Shown here piece by piece: positions 26,379 to 34,785 of a stretch of 64,000 bases of DNA. The position numbers and the translations under genes were made by a program. Numbering within the stretch: position 1 is the stretch's first letter; each line of letters starts with the position of its first letter. Below the pieces are notes generated by a model. The model saw only the letters and a program-made list of their open reading frames with translations, had not been told where the DNA came from and did no database searches. The DNA comes from Bosea sp. BIWAKO-01 (GTDB lineage Bacteria > Pseudomonadota > Alphaproteobacteria > Rhizobiales > Beijerinckiaceae): contig NZ_BCQA01000001.1 in assembly GCF_001748145.1 (NCBI RefSeq), forward strand, positions 186,001 through 250,000, given 5' to 3'.

Positions 26379-27656
26379 TCAGCGCAGCCGCCGTATCTCG
26401 TCCACCGTTACGGTCGGCTTCTGGCCGCCCCAGTTCGCCCGCAGCCAGTTGGAGAGGTCGGCGACCTCCTGGTCGCTGAGCTGCGCGGCAAAGCCCGGCA
26501 TGGGCTGCATCCGCTCGAGCCCGGGGAAGCGCTGGGCCGGGATGCCGGTCAGGATGACCCGGTTCAGGTTGCGCGCATCCGCCAGCCGCAGCGAGGCGTT
26601 GGTCGCCAATGGCACCACGACATGCGGGATGCCCTGCCCGTCGACCCCATGGCAGCTGGCGCAGACGGCGAGATAGGTGGCGCGGGCCGAGGTGGCGGTC
26701 TCGGCGGGAACGGCAACCGGCTGTGGCGGCGCCGGCGGGGTCGCGCGCTCCGGCAGTTTGTCGAGGTCGAAGAGATAGGCCGACATCGCCGCAAGGTCAT
26801 CGGCGCTCAGATATTGCGTCGAGAAATGCACGACCTCGAACATCTGGTTGGTCATGGCGCCCTGCGCCGAGATGCCCGATTTCATGAAGCTTGCGAAGAC
26901 CAGCGGATCAAAGCCCATGCGCGTCAGCCCGGCCTTGGTGATGTCGGGCGCCACGATGCCTTCCAGCTCCGCACCCTGGAGATAGGCGCTCTCCTTCATG
27001 CCCATCGTGAGGTTGCGCGGCGTATGGCATTCGCCGCAATGGGCGAGCGCGTCGGTGAGATAGCGGCCGCGGTTCCAGGCCTCCGAACGCCCGGCCACCT
27101 CCGTCCTGGTGTCGCCCGACAGGTTGACGAGGTTCCAGAAGGTCAGCCCTTGCCGGATATTCATGGGGAAAGGCAGGTGGTTGGCGCGGTTTGCCACCTT
27201 CATCGGCTCGCGGCTCATCAGGTAGGCGTAGACCGCGTCGACATCGCCCGCCGTCAGCTTGCGATAGGAGGCGTAGGGCATCGCCGGATAGAGATGGCCT
27301 TGCTTGCCGACGCCGTCGCGCACCGCGCGGTGGAAGTCGGCGCGCGTCCAGGCGCCGATGCCGTGCTCCTTGTCGGGCGAGATATTGGTCGAGTAGATCG
27401 TCCCGAACGGTGTCTCGAAGGGCAGCCCGCCGGCCCAGGGCGCGCCACCCTTGGTGACATGGCAGGCATAGCAATCGGCGGCCACCGCGACATAGGCGCC
27501 GCGCTTGACGAGGCCCTTCATCTGCTCCGCCGTCAGCGGCTGCTCGATATCCCGGGACACGACGCTGCGCTCCAGCAGGCCGAGGAAGACGGCTCCCGCC
27601 GCGAGCGCACCGATGAAGGCGACCGCCAGGACGGCCAGAAGCAGCTTCTTCGCCAT
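26379..27656 (-). CDS. tri-heme cytochrome c subunit of a molybdenum dehydrogenase
   Basis: 425 residues with an N-terminal membrane anchor or uncleaved signal (LLLAVLAVAFIGALAAGAVFLGLL). Three c-type heme sites are visible: CYACH near residue 64, CGECH near 212 and CASCH near 335; distal Met ligands occur in MPGF-type segments. This is the layout of the cytochrome subunit of membrane-bound alcohol and aldehyde dehydrogenases. It is the last gene of the operon 31026-26379 and should carry electrons from the Fe-S subunit to the quinone pool or terminal oxidase. Confidence 0.9.
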   Translation of the reverse strand: MAKKLLLAVLAVAFIGALAAGAVFLGLLERSVVSRDIEQPLTAEQMKGLVKRGAYVAVAADCYACHVTKGGAPWAGGLPFETPFGTIYSTNISPDKEHGIGAWTRADFHRAVRDGVGKQGHLYPAMPYASYRKLTAGDVDAVYAYLMSREPMKVANRANHLPFPMNIRQGLTFWNLVNLSGDTRTEVAGRSEAWNRGRYLTDALAHCGECHTPRNLTMGMKESAYLQGAELEGIVAPDITKAGLTRMGFDPLVFASFMKSGISAQGAMTNQMFEVVHFSTQYLSADDLAAMSAYLFDLDKLPERATPPAPPQPVAVPAETATSARATYLAVCASCHGVDGQGIPHVVVPLATNASLRLADARNLNRVILTGIPAQRFPGLERMQPMPGFAAQLSDQEVADLSNWLRANWGGQKPTVTVDEIRRLR

Positions 27657-27661
27657 GCGCG

Positions 27662-28207
27662 CTACGCCTTCACCAAGCCGGGTGTCCTGAGGACGAGATC
27701 GCGCACCGCCTCGAAATAGCGGACATAGCCGGTGCAGCGGCAGATATGCCGGTCGAGCGCCTCGCTGATCACCTCCTCCAGCGCCTCGCGCCGGACCGGG
27801 TTACGCTTCAGCTGGTCGAGCAGCACGGTGGCACCGGTGACGAAGCCGGGGGTGCAGTAGCCGCACTGGAAGGAAAAATGCTCGATGAAGGCCTGCTGGA
27901 CCGGCGAGAGCTGCGTGATCTTGCCAGTGGCGTCGCGCCTGGCGTGCCCCTCCACCGTCCTCACCTTGCGCCCGGCGAACCAGTGGGCGCCGGTGATGCA
28001 GGTGCGCATCTCCTCGAGCGAGCCGTCGCCCTTCTCGACGACCACGGTGCAGGCATGGCAGATGCCCTGGCCGCAGCCCATGCGCGAGCCGGTCAGGTTG
28101 AGGTACTCGTAGAGGAAATCCTGCATCATCATCGTGTCGGGCACATCGATGGGACCGACGGCCTCGTCGTTGATGGTCAGGGAGAGCGTGCGGGTCGCGA
28201 TGGTCAT
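27662..28207 (-). CDS. 2Fe-2S subunit of a xanthine-dehydrogenase-family enzyme
   Basis: 181 residues. Two iron-sulfur clusters are bound by the plant-ferredoxin motif GCGQGICHACTVVV and the C-terminal CGYCTPGF...CRCTGY motif. It starts with ATG overlapping the stop of the molybdopterin subunit gene by four bases (ATGA) and ends 5 bases before the cytochrome gene. It has no signal peptide, so it must be exported with the Tat-targeted large subunit as a hitchhiker, as known for related enzymes. Confidence 0.92.
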   Translation of the reverse strand: MTIATRTLSLTINDEAVGPIDVPDTMMMQDFLYEYLNLTGSRMGCGQGICHACTVVVEKGDGSLEEMRTCITGAHWFAGRKVRTVEGHARRDATGKITQLSPVQQAFIEHFSFQCGYCTPGFVTGATVLLDQLKRNPVRREALEEVISEALDRHICRCTGYVRYFEAVRDLVLRTPGLVKA

Positions 28208-31026
28208 GCCAGCGCCTCTCGGATCTTCTCGGGCGTGATCGGCAGGCTGTAGAAGCGCTTGCCGATGGCGTGGGCGACCGCGTTCACGATCGCCGGCACG
28301 ACCGCGATCATCACCACCTCGGCCATGCCCTTGGGTGGATCGGTCTCCGACAGCGGCGGCAGGATTTCGGCCGTCTGCGACCAGACCGCGACATCCCTGG
28401 AGGTCGGCAGCTCGTAGCGGTTCCAGTTCCAGGTGCCGTCGCCGGGCCCGTCCTCGTATAGCGGCAGATACTCCTTCAGGGCGTGGCCGATGCCCATCGC
28501 GAGCCCGCCCTGGATCTGGCCGGAGACCAGTTCCGGCACGATCTGGGTGCCGCATTCGAGGATGGAGTGATGCGACAGCAGGCGGACCTCGCCGCTACCG
28601 GTGTCGACGGTGATCTCGGCCAGCGTCGCCATCGGCGCGTAATAGGTGACACCGGCATTGTTGCGCTGGGCCGGCGGGTAGAAGACCGAGGCCCGCTCGA
28701 CGAAATGCCAGCCTGCCTCCGTCATCAGGGCCTTGCGCTCGGCTGGTGCTCCGTCGCCGTACTGGACCGCCAGCGCATCGATGGCGAAGCGGCGGCGTCC
28801 GGCGCCCGGCACTTCGAACTCCGCCTCGGCCCATTGCCAGCGGTTGAAGCTGTGCACGGTGACGCCGGTGACGAGGCCGAGCCGGTGCGCCTCGGCCGCG
28901 ACCTCGGCAAAGGACAAAGGCTGCATGGCGGCCGCGTTGATCATGCCGCGCAGGATGCGCAGATCCTCGCGGCGCACGGCCTCCGGCGCCAACTGGCCGC
29001 CGCCGATGCCGCGCGACCAGAGCGAGCGCGCGGCGGGCCAGATCGCGAGGTCGACAAGCGCGCGGGCCGCCTCGCGCGTCGCATGGCCGAGATAGTAGAC
29101 GCTGTTGGAGGCGCTCATCGGCGAGGTAAAACTCGGCGTCCAGCGCGGGTTCGCCATGCGCCGGTCTTCCTCCTCCTGGGAGAGCGTATAGGGCTCGTCG
29201 GAGGTCTCGAGCGGCATCTGCGGCCAGCGCACCTTGCCGAATTCGGTCTCGTCGGGTTGCCGGCCGAGGATGCCGGCGGCCATCACCGCCTGCGAGGTCG
29301 TGGCGCCCGTGCCGATCTCATGGGCGACATGCGACAGGCTGAGCCGGCCGCTCGCATCGAATGCGAGCGCGCAGAGCGCCGCTTCGGCGCCGGTGCCGTA
29401 ATCCTTGTGCACATGACCGTAGCCGACGCCGTATTTCTTGCCGGGATTGGCGGCCTCAAAAGCGGCCTTGCGCTCTCGTCGCCCGGCCCAGAGCGGGTGC
29501 TTTTCCGCCCGCGCCAGGATCTCGTCATGACGCAGCGCGCCTGAGGGAATCGCGCCCTGCGAGTTCTTCATTCCCGATTTCAGCGCGTTGCGCCGCCGGA
29601 ACTCCATGGCATCGAGGCCCAGCGCCTCGGCAGCCTCGTCGACCATCATCTCGGTCGCCGCCATGGTCTGCAAGGTGCCGTAGCCGCGCATCGAGCCGGC
29701 ATCGACGGCGCGCGACGACAGGATCGCCGCGGAAAAATCGCTCTTCGGCAGGTAATAGATCGACTGCGCCGCCGTCGCACCGACCGTGCCGACCGAGACC
29801 GAGAAATTCTCGCGCCCGCCGCCATCATTGCGATAGCGCCCGGTCATCGCCCGGAACTTGCCGGTCTTGCGGTCGATGACCATGACCTTGTCCATCTGGA
29901 AGGCATGGCGCTTCAGCGCGGTCTGGAACTGCTCGTAACGGTCATTGGCGAGCCTGACCGGCCGCCCCTCTGCGTAAAGTCCGGCGAGCACGCAGTAGAA
30001 CGGGAAGATCGCGTGGTCCTTGGTGCCGTAGCCGACGGTGTAGCCGATCTTGAGATCGATGCTCTTCAGCGGGAATGTCGACTTCGACACCATATGGGCC
30101 GCCATCTCGGCGACCTCGTGCGGGGATTGCGTGGCGATCAGGGCATGCAGGATGCCGGTCGCGCGCTCGTACCAGACATTGCCATTATCGGCCTCCATGG
30201 CCGAGGCATCGGCCGACTGGCTGGTAAAGGAGCGCCGCAGCACCAGCACGTCGTCACCGGCAGTGGCGATCTCGCGCTCGATCTCGGCCGCGGCCGCCAT
30301 GCCGCGCGCCATGGCGTCACCGTCTCCGGCGGCGGGCCATTGCGGCTCCTCGCCCTTGAAGCCGGTGCGGATCGTCGTGTCCTTGAGCGCGGAATAGCGG
30401 TCTTCGGCCTCAGGAGTGCCGCCGTCGATTCGGACATAGCGCGCCGCACCATAAGGGCCGGGCGTGGTCGACGGGCCCTCCGTGCCGTAGCGCACGACCT
30501 TATCGTTGAAGCGCAGCTTGCGCTTGGCCGCGTCATAGCGGGCAAAATCGTGATAGATCAGCAGCGCGACCGGCTGGCCGAGCAGGCGCGCGGTCTGGCC
30601 TTTGGGAACGAAGAAGACATCGCCATAGAAGCCGGGCGCCGGGATCGCGACGCCGTCGGCGACGAGGTCCTCGTGCAGCACCAGCCGATCGGGCTTCAGG
30701 TCCTCGCCGAGCAGGCTGAGATCGACGCCGTCGAAGACGCGGTCGACCCGCGTCGCATGGAGCATGAAGGCGTGCGCCTGCTCCTTCGGCCAGCCTGCGA
30801 GGTCGCGGGCGCGGTAATCGCGCGTAAAAGTCTTGCCGCCGGTGACCTTGGCGATGGCGTCGAGCCGGTACTTCGGCTTGCCGCCGGCCTCGAGCCAATC
30901 GGCTCCGGGATGCGGCGGCGTCTCGATCAGCTCCGCCCGGGTGGCCGAGGGCAGCAGCGAAATCCTGATGGCGACGCCGGCCGCTGCGGCCTGGAGGAAG
31001 GTTCTGCGGGATAGACCTGTCTTCAC
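28204..31026 (-). CDS. xanthine-dehydrogenase-family molybdopterin-binding subunit, Tat-exported
   Basis: About 940 residues. I chose the GTG at 31026 because it puts a twin-arginine leader (KTGLSRRTFLQAAAAGVAI) right at the N-terminus; a GTG at 31083 would add 19 residues. Molybdopterin-contact segments include GSMRGYGTLQTMAATE, HEIGTGATTSQAV and the C-terminal QIQGGLAMGIGHALKEYLP and KGMAEVVMIAVVPAIVNAVAHA. With the 2Fe-2S and tri-heme subunits it forms a periplasmic hydroxylase or aldehyde dehydrogenase. The substrate class (aldehyde or N-heterocycle such as isoquinoline/nicotinate) is not determined; the tri-heme partner resembles acetic-acid-bacterial aldehyde dehydrogenase. Confidence 0.9.
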   Translation of the reverse strand: MKTGLSRRTFLQAAAAGVAIRISLLPSATRAELIETPPHPGADWLEAGGKPKYRLDAIAKVTGGKTFTRDYRARDLAGWPKEQAHAFMLHATRVDRVFDGVDLSLLGEDLKPDRLVLHEDLVADGVAIPAPGFYGDVFFVPKGQTARLLGQPVALLIYHDFARYDAAKRKLRFNDKVVRYGTEGPSTTPGPYGAARYVRIDGGTPEAEDRYSALKDTTIRTGFKGEEPQWPAAGDGDAMARGMAAAAEIEREIATAGDDVLVLRRSFTSQSADASAMEADNGNVWYERATGILHALIATQSPHEVAEMAAHMVSKSTFPLKSIDLKIGYTVGYGTKDHAIFPFYCVLAGLYAEGRPVRLANDRYEQFQTALKRHAFQMDKVMVIDRKTGKFRAMTGRYRNDGGGRENFSVSVGTVGATAAQSIYYLPKSDFSAAILSSRAVDAGSMRGYGTLQTMAATEMMVDEAAEALGLDAMEFRRRNALKSGMKNSQGAIPSGALRHDEILARAEKHPLWAGRRERKAAFEAANPGKKYGVGYGHVHKDYGTGAEAALCALAFDASGRLSLSHVAHEIGTGATTSQAVMAAGILGRQPDETEFGKVRWPQMPLETSDEPYTLSQEEEDRRMANPRWTPSFTSPMSASNSVYYLGHATREAARALVDLAIWPAARSLWSRGIGGGQLAPEAVRREDLRILRGMINAAAMQPLSFAEVAAEAHRLGLVTGVTVHSFNRWQWAEAEFEVPGAGRRRFAIDALAVQYGDGAPAERKALMTEAGWHFVERASVFYPPAQRNNAGVTYYAPMATLAEITVDTGSGEVRLLSHHSILECGTQIVPELVSGQIQGGLAMGIGHALKEYLPLYEDGPGDGTWNWNRYELPTSRDVAVWSQTAEILPPLSETDPPKGMAEVVMIAVVPAIVNAVAHAIGKRFYSLPITPEKIREALA

Positions 31027-31083
31027 GTCGACACCCCGCTCGCTGACGAGCCGACTCTGCTCTCCCGCCGATATTATGAGCAC

Positions 31084-31550
31084 AGGGCGGGCGCGTATAT
31101 CGATATTCGAATTGGTCTGGTTTCAATGATGGGGACACTGCGCTCTCGCGCGAGTGGCGAGGTAACCGCATTCGTCGGCGGAGACGTTGGCCAGCGCCGA
31201 CGAATGCGGGGCGAACGATCTCGCAGCCCCTTGCAAGCTCCGGCGGATGGAACCAGCGCCTTGCACCCGCCCAAGACCGCCCTTACGGCTCGGAGAATAG
31301 CAGCGCGGCCCCTTCGGGACCGCCAACGCTGGCTGCAGCTTCGCGCCACAACCAGACATTAAGGCACAGCCCGCAAGCGGACATTCCGCACTGCAGGGCT
31401 GATTAGCAGCTTCCGCCGCGCTAACGAATCCCAAGTTCCGGCCGTCTGTAGCTGCGTCCGGATGCCTGACCAATAGGCATTTCAACTTCTACGCGCTACA
31501 TTCGATTCGCTTACCTAGAAGCGATGCAATGCGGGCGGGGGATTTGCACG
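31084..31550. other. intergenic left boundary of the accessory trio
   Basis: No supported ORF. Base composition falls towards its right end, where the lower-GC genes begin. I see no integrase, tRNA end or terminal repeat that would define how the trio arrived. Confidence 0.4.
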
Positions 31551-31973
31551 ATGGTCGTTTGTGGCGTCGAGCTTCGCAGTAGCGAAGCTCGCCTTGTACT
31601 TGTGACCGTTAAAGACGGCGAACTCGTCCATGTTCGGAGTAAGACTAAGGTTCTGAAGCTAGGTGATGACACGTCCAACGATTCCATCGCGACTTTCCTT
31701 CAAGCGGTAAAAACGTTCGCACATGAGAACGGGGTCGAGGCGTTTGCAATCAAAGCACGCGCCAAGACTGGGCAAATGGCCGGGGGCGGCATAACCTTTA
31801 AGATGGAAGCGATTATTCAGCTGTCCGGGGTCGATGTGACGTTGGTCAACCCTGTCGCTCTATCGAGCTTCTCGAAAAAGAACATTGCCGGAATTCCCGA
31901 CACGATAAATGGCGTTGACCAAAACGCCTATCTTTCGGGTGTCTTCGACCTAAATCGCAAGAAGCTCGTGTAA
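31551..31973 (+). CDS. DUF3010 family protein, RNase-H-like in appearance
   Basis: 140 residues from the ATG at 31551, preceded by a purine-rich GGGCGGGGG. It opens VVCGVELRSSEARLVLVTV, followed by a mid-part IKARAKTGQMAGGGITFKMEAIIQLSGVDVTLVNPVAL and a tail QNAYLSGVFDL. This matches what I know of DUF3010, whose short first strand with acidic residue, central G-rich helix and late helix recall the RuvC/RNase H fold; that fold call is inference. Its stop TAATG overlaps the kinase start. Base composition is visibly poorer in GC than the flanking genes, which suggests acquisition. First gene of the trio. Confidence 0.75.
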   Translation: MVVCGVELRSSEARLVLVTVKDGELVHVRSKTKVLKLGDDTSNDSIATFLQAVKTFAHENGVEAFAIKARAKTGQMAGGGITFKMEAIIQLSGVDVTLVNPVALSSFSKKNIAGIPDTINGVDQNAYLSGVFDLNRKKLV

Positions 31974-33061
31974 TGGCATTCGATCTAAACGTTCTAAAAG
32001 GCGACGTTCTCAAAAAAACTCAAGAACTTTCTAAAGACATCGAGTTCCGCTCGATAATTGAAAAGGGCGCGAACGGATATGTGCTTTTCGGCCACAACAA
32101 AGTTCTTAAGCGTGATGTGGTCGTCAAGTTTTATTATTGGGGGGGGGGGGGGGGGGGGGCAGGCGATCATGCAGAACCAGAACTTCTAGCTCGGCTGGAA
32201 TCTGATCACATCTTGAAAGTTTATCACGCTGAAAGTTTGAACAAGGATGATGCCTACTTCATGACGCCGTATTGCGCTTCTGGCGATTTGCTCGACGCCA
32301 TTGAGAAGCGCAGGTTCGGGAATGTTGAGGCGATCGACATTGCGGGGCAGATCGCCGCCGGTACGAGCTTTTTGCACGCGAACGGTTATCTCCATCGCGA
32401 TCTGAAGCCGGAAAACATCTTCTGCATATCAGATTCGAAGTTCGTCATCGGCGATTTCGGGTCAGTGGTGCCTCAGCATGCCGACGGGTCAGCCAATTCT
32501 CAAACAAGGCATTCGCTCATCTACCGAACGCCAGAAGAGATAACCGAGAAGAAATATTACAGGCAAGGCGACGTCTATCAGTTGGGAATCGTCGTATACC
32601 AACTTCTCGGCGGCGTCCTGTCCTACAATGAGCGGGATTGGCTCACTAAAAAAGAACAGGCTACCTATGATAAGCTAAGCGGAAATGATCCGCAGCTTTT
32701 CGCGACGGAAGCCATTGAGAAGCGCATCGTTAGAGGACGTGTCCTTGACCTCGATAGCCTTCCTCCTTGGGTTTGCAAACCTTTGCGAACGATGATCCGG
32801 AAATGCTGCTCAACCAACATCGCTGCGAGATACGCGCTCGTGTCGGACCTTAGTTCCGCACTGAATAACTTGCGCGCAAGAGTTCCTGACTGGCGAGTGG
32901 AAGAGCACCCCATCTTGCGGCGGGGCCGGAGGCAGTTCCGCATTGTGCCCGTCAAGGGCGCTTTAGCGATAGAAAAGAAAGCGGGCGAAAGCTGGCGGAG
33001 AGAGCGAGCCCTTAATCCAGCGCACCTAGCCGAGGCCGTAGTCATGGCTGAGGCGATCTGA
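31973..33061 (+). CDS. Ser/Thr protein kinase with an in-frame poly-G tract (phase-variable candidate)
   Basis: 362 residues. All catalytic elements are intact: Gly loop KGANGYV at 31-37, Lys52 in VVVKF, the helix-C Glu at 68 or 70, HRDLKPEN with Asp143 and Asn148, DFG at 161-163, TPE at 186-188 and the D200 VYQLG helix. No transmembrane segment; the C-terminal 120 residues are basic and unrecognised. Between Lys52 and helix C the DNA is 21 consecutive G, read as Gly57-62. Gain or loss of one or two G would end translation early. It overlaps the DUF3010 stop and is followed 8 bases later by the YaaC-like gene. Low GC, like the first gene. Confidence 0.9.
   Translation: MAFDLNVLKGDVLKKTQELSKDIEFRSIIEKGANGYVLFGHNKVLKRDVVVKFYYWGGGGGGAGDHAEPELLARLESDHILKVYHAESLNKDDAYFMTPYCASGDLLDAIEKRRFGNVEAIDIAGQIAAGTSFLHANGYLHRDLKPENIFCISDSKFVIGDFGSVVPQHADGSANSQTRHSLIYRTPEEITEKKYYRQGDVYQLGIVVYQLLGGVLSYNERDWLTKKEQATYDKLSGNDPQLFATEAIEKRIVRGRVLDLDSLPPWVCKPLRTMIRKCCSTNIAARYALVSDLSSALNNLRARVPDWRVEEHPILRRGRRQFRIVPVKGALAIEKKAGESWRRERALNPAHLAEAVVMAEAI
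32139..32159 (+). repeat. homopolymeric tract of 21 G inside the kinase gene
   Basis: Twenty-one uninterrupted G, from the end of a Trp codon (TGG) through six GGG codons to the first base of GCA. In this assembly the length keeps the kinase open. Tracts this long are known slipped-strand hot spots; no other homopolymer in the window comes near this length. Confidence 0.95.
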
Positions 33062-33069
33062 TCCAAGCA

Positions 33070-34221
33070 TTGGGGCCTTTCTTGACTGACTGGTACAATC
33101 TCAAATTTCTAGAGAGCGCGACCAATCTCTCGAATGTCCTGAAGCGATCCTTCGACCACGAGCTTTCCGTGATCGTCGCCCGTGATGTAACGGTAGCTTT
33201 GCAGCAAGGGCGGCTGTTCTTTGAGCAGGCGCAGGAGTCGCCCATCCAAATCCGCCCACTGCTCGTCTACTACGGCGTCTTGAGCTTCGCCCGCGCCGTG
33301 ACCATGGCGGTGAAGAACATCCCCCTAGCCGAGATCGTCCCCAGCCACGGCATCAGCGATGCGGGCGCGCCGACGAGCGTCGAAGGCCTGAGCCTGACCG
33401 TGAAGAAGAATGGGACATTTCAGCAGTTCAACGATGTCATCGCACCGCTGTCACGGTTCTATTATTCCGAGCACAGCATGCCTCAATCGGTCGTGCGCCC
33501 GTTCGATCTGGCTGCACCGCTCGAAAAGAAGACGATCACGATCCTCGACATCCTCTCGCGGCTCTCCGAGCCTCATGGCGCTATCGATGAGAGCCGGATC
33601 GCCGAGCCAAACTATCTGCATGTCGATGTCCGGCCTTACCAACTCAATAGCTGGCATCTGCGCCTTGACGAGCGCCCCCTGATCGAGAACCGCGAGAACC
33701 TAGTCGCGCTCGTTTCCTCCCTCCGGGATCGCTATCCCTTCTTGAAGCACTGGCGGCTTCAAAGCGCCCAACTCGCCTATAATCGGACGCTTCTCATGTT
33801 CGATAACCGATCGGAGAACATGGGCGACGACCTTTCCGAAATGGAACTCATCCGCCTCGACGAGACCACATACAAAAGTGCGGTCGATCGCACGGGCGGA
33901 GGAGAGAACTATGTTCGACCGGAAGACATCCTGCCGCCGCTGACGGGCGGCTATGGCCAGTACACCCTTCGGACGGCGGTTCGGCCCCTGCATGGCGTCG
34001 CTTTGAACGAATATCCGCTCCTGTTCTTGGGGAGCTTCCTGCTCAGTTCCCTCGTGCGGTATCGGCCGGAGCTTTGGCAGCACGCTCTTTCGCGATCGAA
34101 CACGACCGACTTTCCGGCAGATGATCGTTCGCTTTCGGCGATCGAACGATTTGTGGGGACGGTTCTCGCCTCTTTCCCGCCTTTTGTCGTCAGCATCTTG
34201 GATTATCGCGGCAACCACTGA
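33070..34221 (+). CDS. YaaC-like protein
   Basis: 383 residues from a TTG start (another TTG at 33082). The segment ARDVTVALQQGRLFFEQAQ, then IRPLLVYYGVLSFARAVTMAV, then SHGIS and a LTVKKNGTFQQF stretch follow the order seen in YaaC proteins of Firmicutes (YaaC_like family), which are also of unknown function. The C-terminal LNEYPLLFLGSFLLSSLVRYRP and SAIERFVGTVLASFPPFVVSIL are helical. There is no signal peptide or clear membrane anchor. GC content rises here to the genome's normal level, unlike the two upstream genes. Third gene of the coupled trio; a hairpin follows its stop. Confidence 0.7.
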   Translation: MGPFLTDWYNLKFLESATNLSNVLKRSFDHELSVIVARDVTVALQQGRLFFEQAQESPIQIRPLLVYYGVLSFARAVTMAVKNIPLAEIVPSHGISDAGAPTSVEGLSLTVKKNGTFQQFNDVIAPLSRFYYSEHSMPQSVVRPFDLAAPLEKKTITILDILSRLSEPHGAIDESRIAEPNYLHVDVRPYQLNSWHLRLDERPLIENRENLVALVSSLRDRYPFLKHWRLQSAQLAYNRTLLMFDNRSENMGDDLSEMELIRLDETTYKSAVDRTGGGENYVRPEDILPPLTGGYGQYTLRTAVRPLHGVALNEYPLLFLGSFLLSSLVRYRPELWQHALSRSNTTDFPADDRSLSAIERFVGTVLASFPPFVVSILDYRGNH

Positions 34222-34239
34222 GCGAAAAGGTTCGCTCCC

Positions 34240-34284
34240 CTCCAAACGGCAAGCATCGATCATGTTGCGATCTACCGTTTGGAG
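34240..34284. other. inverted repeat after the YaaC-like gene
   Basis: Perfect 10-bp arms CTCCAAACGG (34240-34249) and CCGTTTGGAG (34275-34284) with a 25-base loop. It begins 19 bases after the stop codon. There is no T-run, so it may stabilise the 3' end of the trio's mRNA or mark an old insertion boundary rather than terminate by itself. Confidence 0.5.
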
Positions 34285-34476
34285 TCATACCGCTTGAGGA
34301 GTGGCAATCGTCTGGAAAGAGCCGACCTGCCCCTGCTCAGTCAACGAGTGCCAATTTGAACTGCCCAAGAGCGGACGTTCGGACGGCGGCTAAGGGCCAA
34401 CTCCGGTCACCAGACACCGCTCTTCAACAGTCTCAGATAGGTCGAACCCTCCTCATTGCCCTTCCCATGCCGCCCC

Positions 34477-34785
34477 CTAACTCAGCACCGCCGGCACCGG
34501 ATCGAACGCCCCCACCACCGCCTTGATCTCCAGCATCCTCGCCATCGCCGGCGGCTTCTTCAGCCTGCCGTTGGCATCGTCGCCCACGGTTCCGCAGACC
34601 GGCAGGATGCTGATCTCGTCGTCCATGGCGATCGCGGTGAGGCCGAAGCTGTAATCGGGGAAGTGCGCCTTGAGATGAGCGAGCAGGCGTGGCTTGGCTG
34701 CGCCGAATTCCGCCTCCCGGCCGAGCGGCGGGAAGATGACGAACTGCGTGGCGTGTTCGAGCCCGTCGCTCCAATGGCGGTTCAT
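34477..34785 (-). CDS. small hypothetical protein
   Basis: 102 residues from the ATG at 34785, whose AGGAGG ribosome binding site lies within the last codons of the upstream zinc-ribbon-like ORF; the two overlap by four bases (ATGA). Sequence features: ATQFVIFPPLGREAEFGAAKPRLLAHLKAHFPDYSFGLTAIAMDDEISILPVCG. No signal or membrane segment. It looks like a compact alpha/beta protein of unknown family. Coupled translation with a zinc-ribbon protein suggests the two act together. Confidence 0.6.
   Translation of the reverse strand: MNRHWSDGLEHATQFVIFPPLGREAEFGAAKPRLLAHLKAHFPDYSFGLTAIAMDDEISILPVCGTVGDDANGRLKKPPAMARMLEIKAVVGAFDPVPAVLS

Noticed and set aside
31360..31470. Short intergenic blocks sharing AGCGGAC-type words (also near 394-448 and 34371)
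   Set aside because: The similarity is only 8-10 bases and may reflect base composition; no alignable element.
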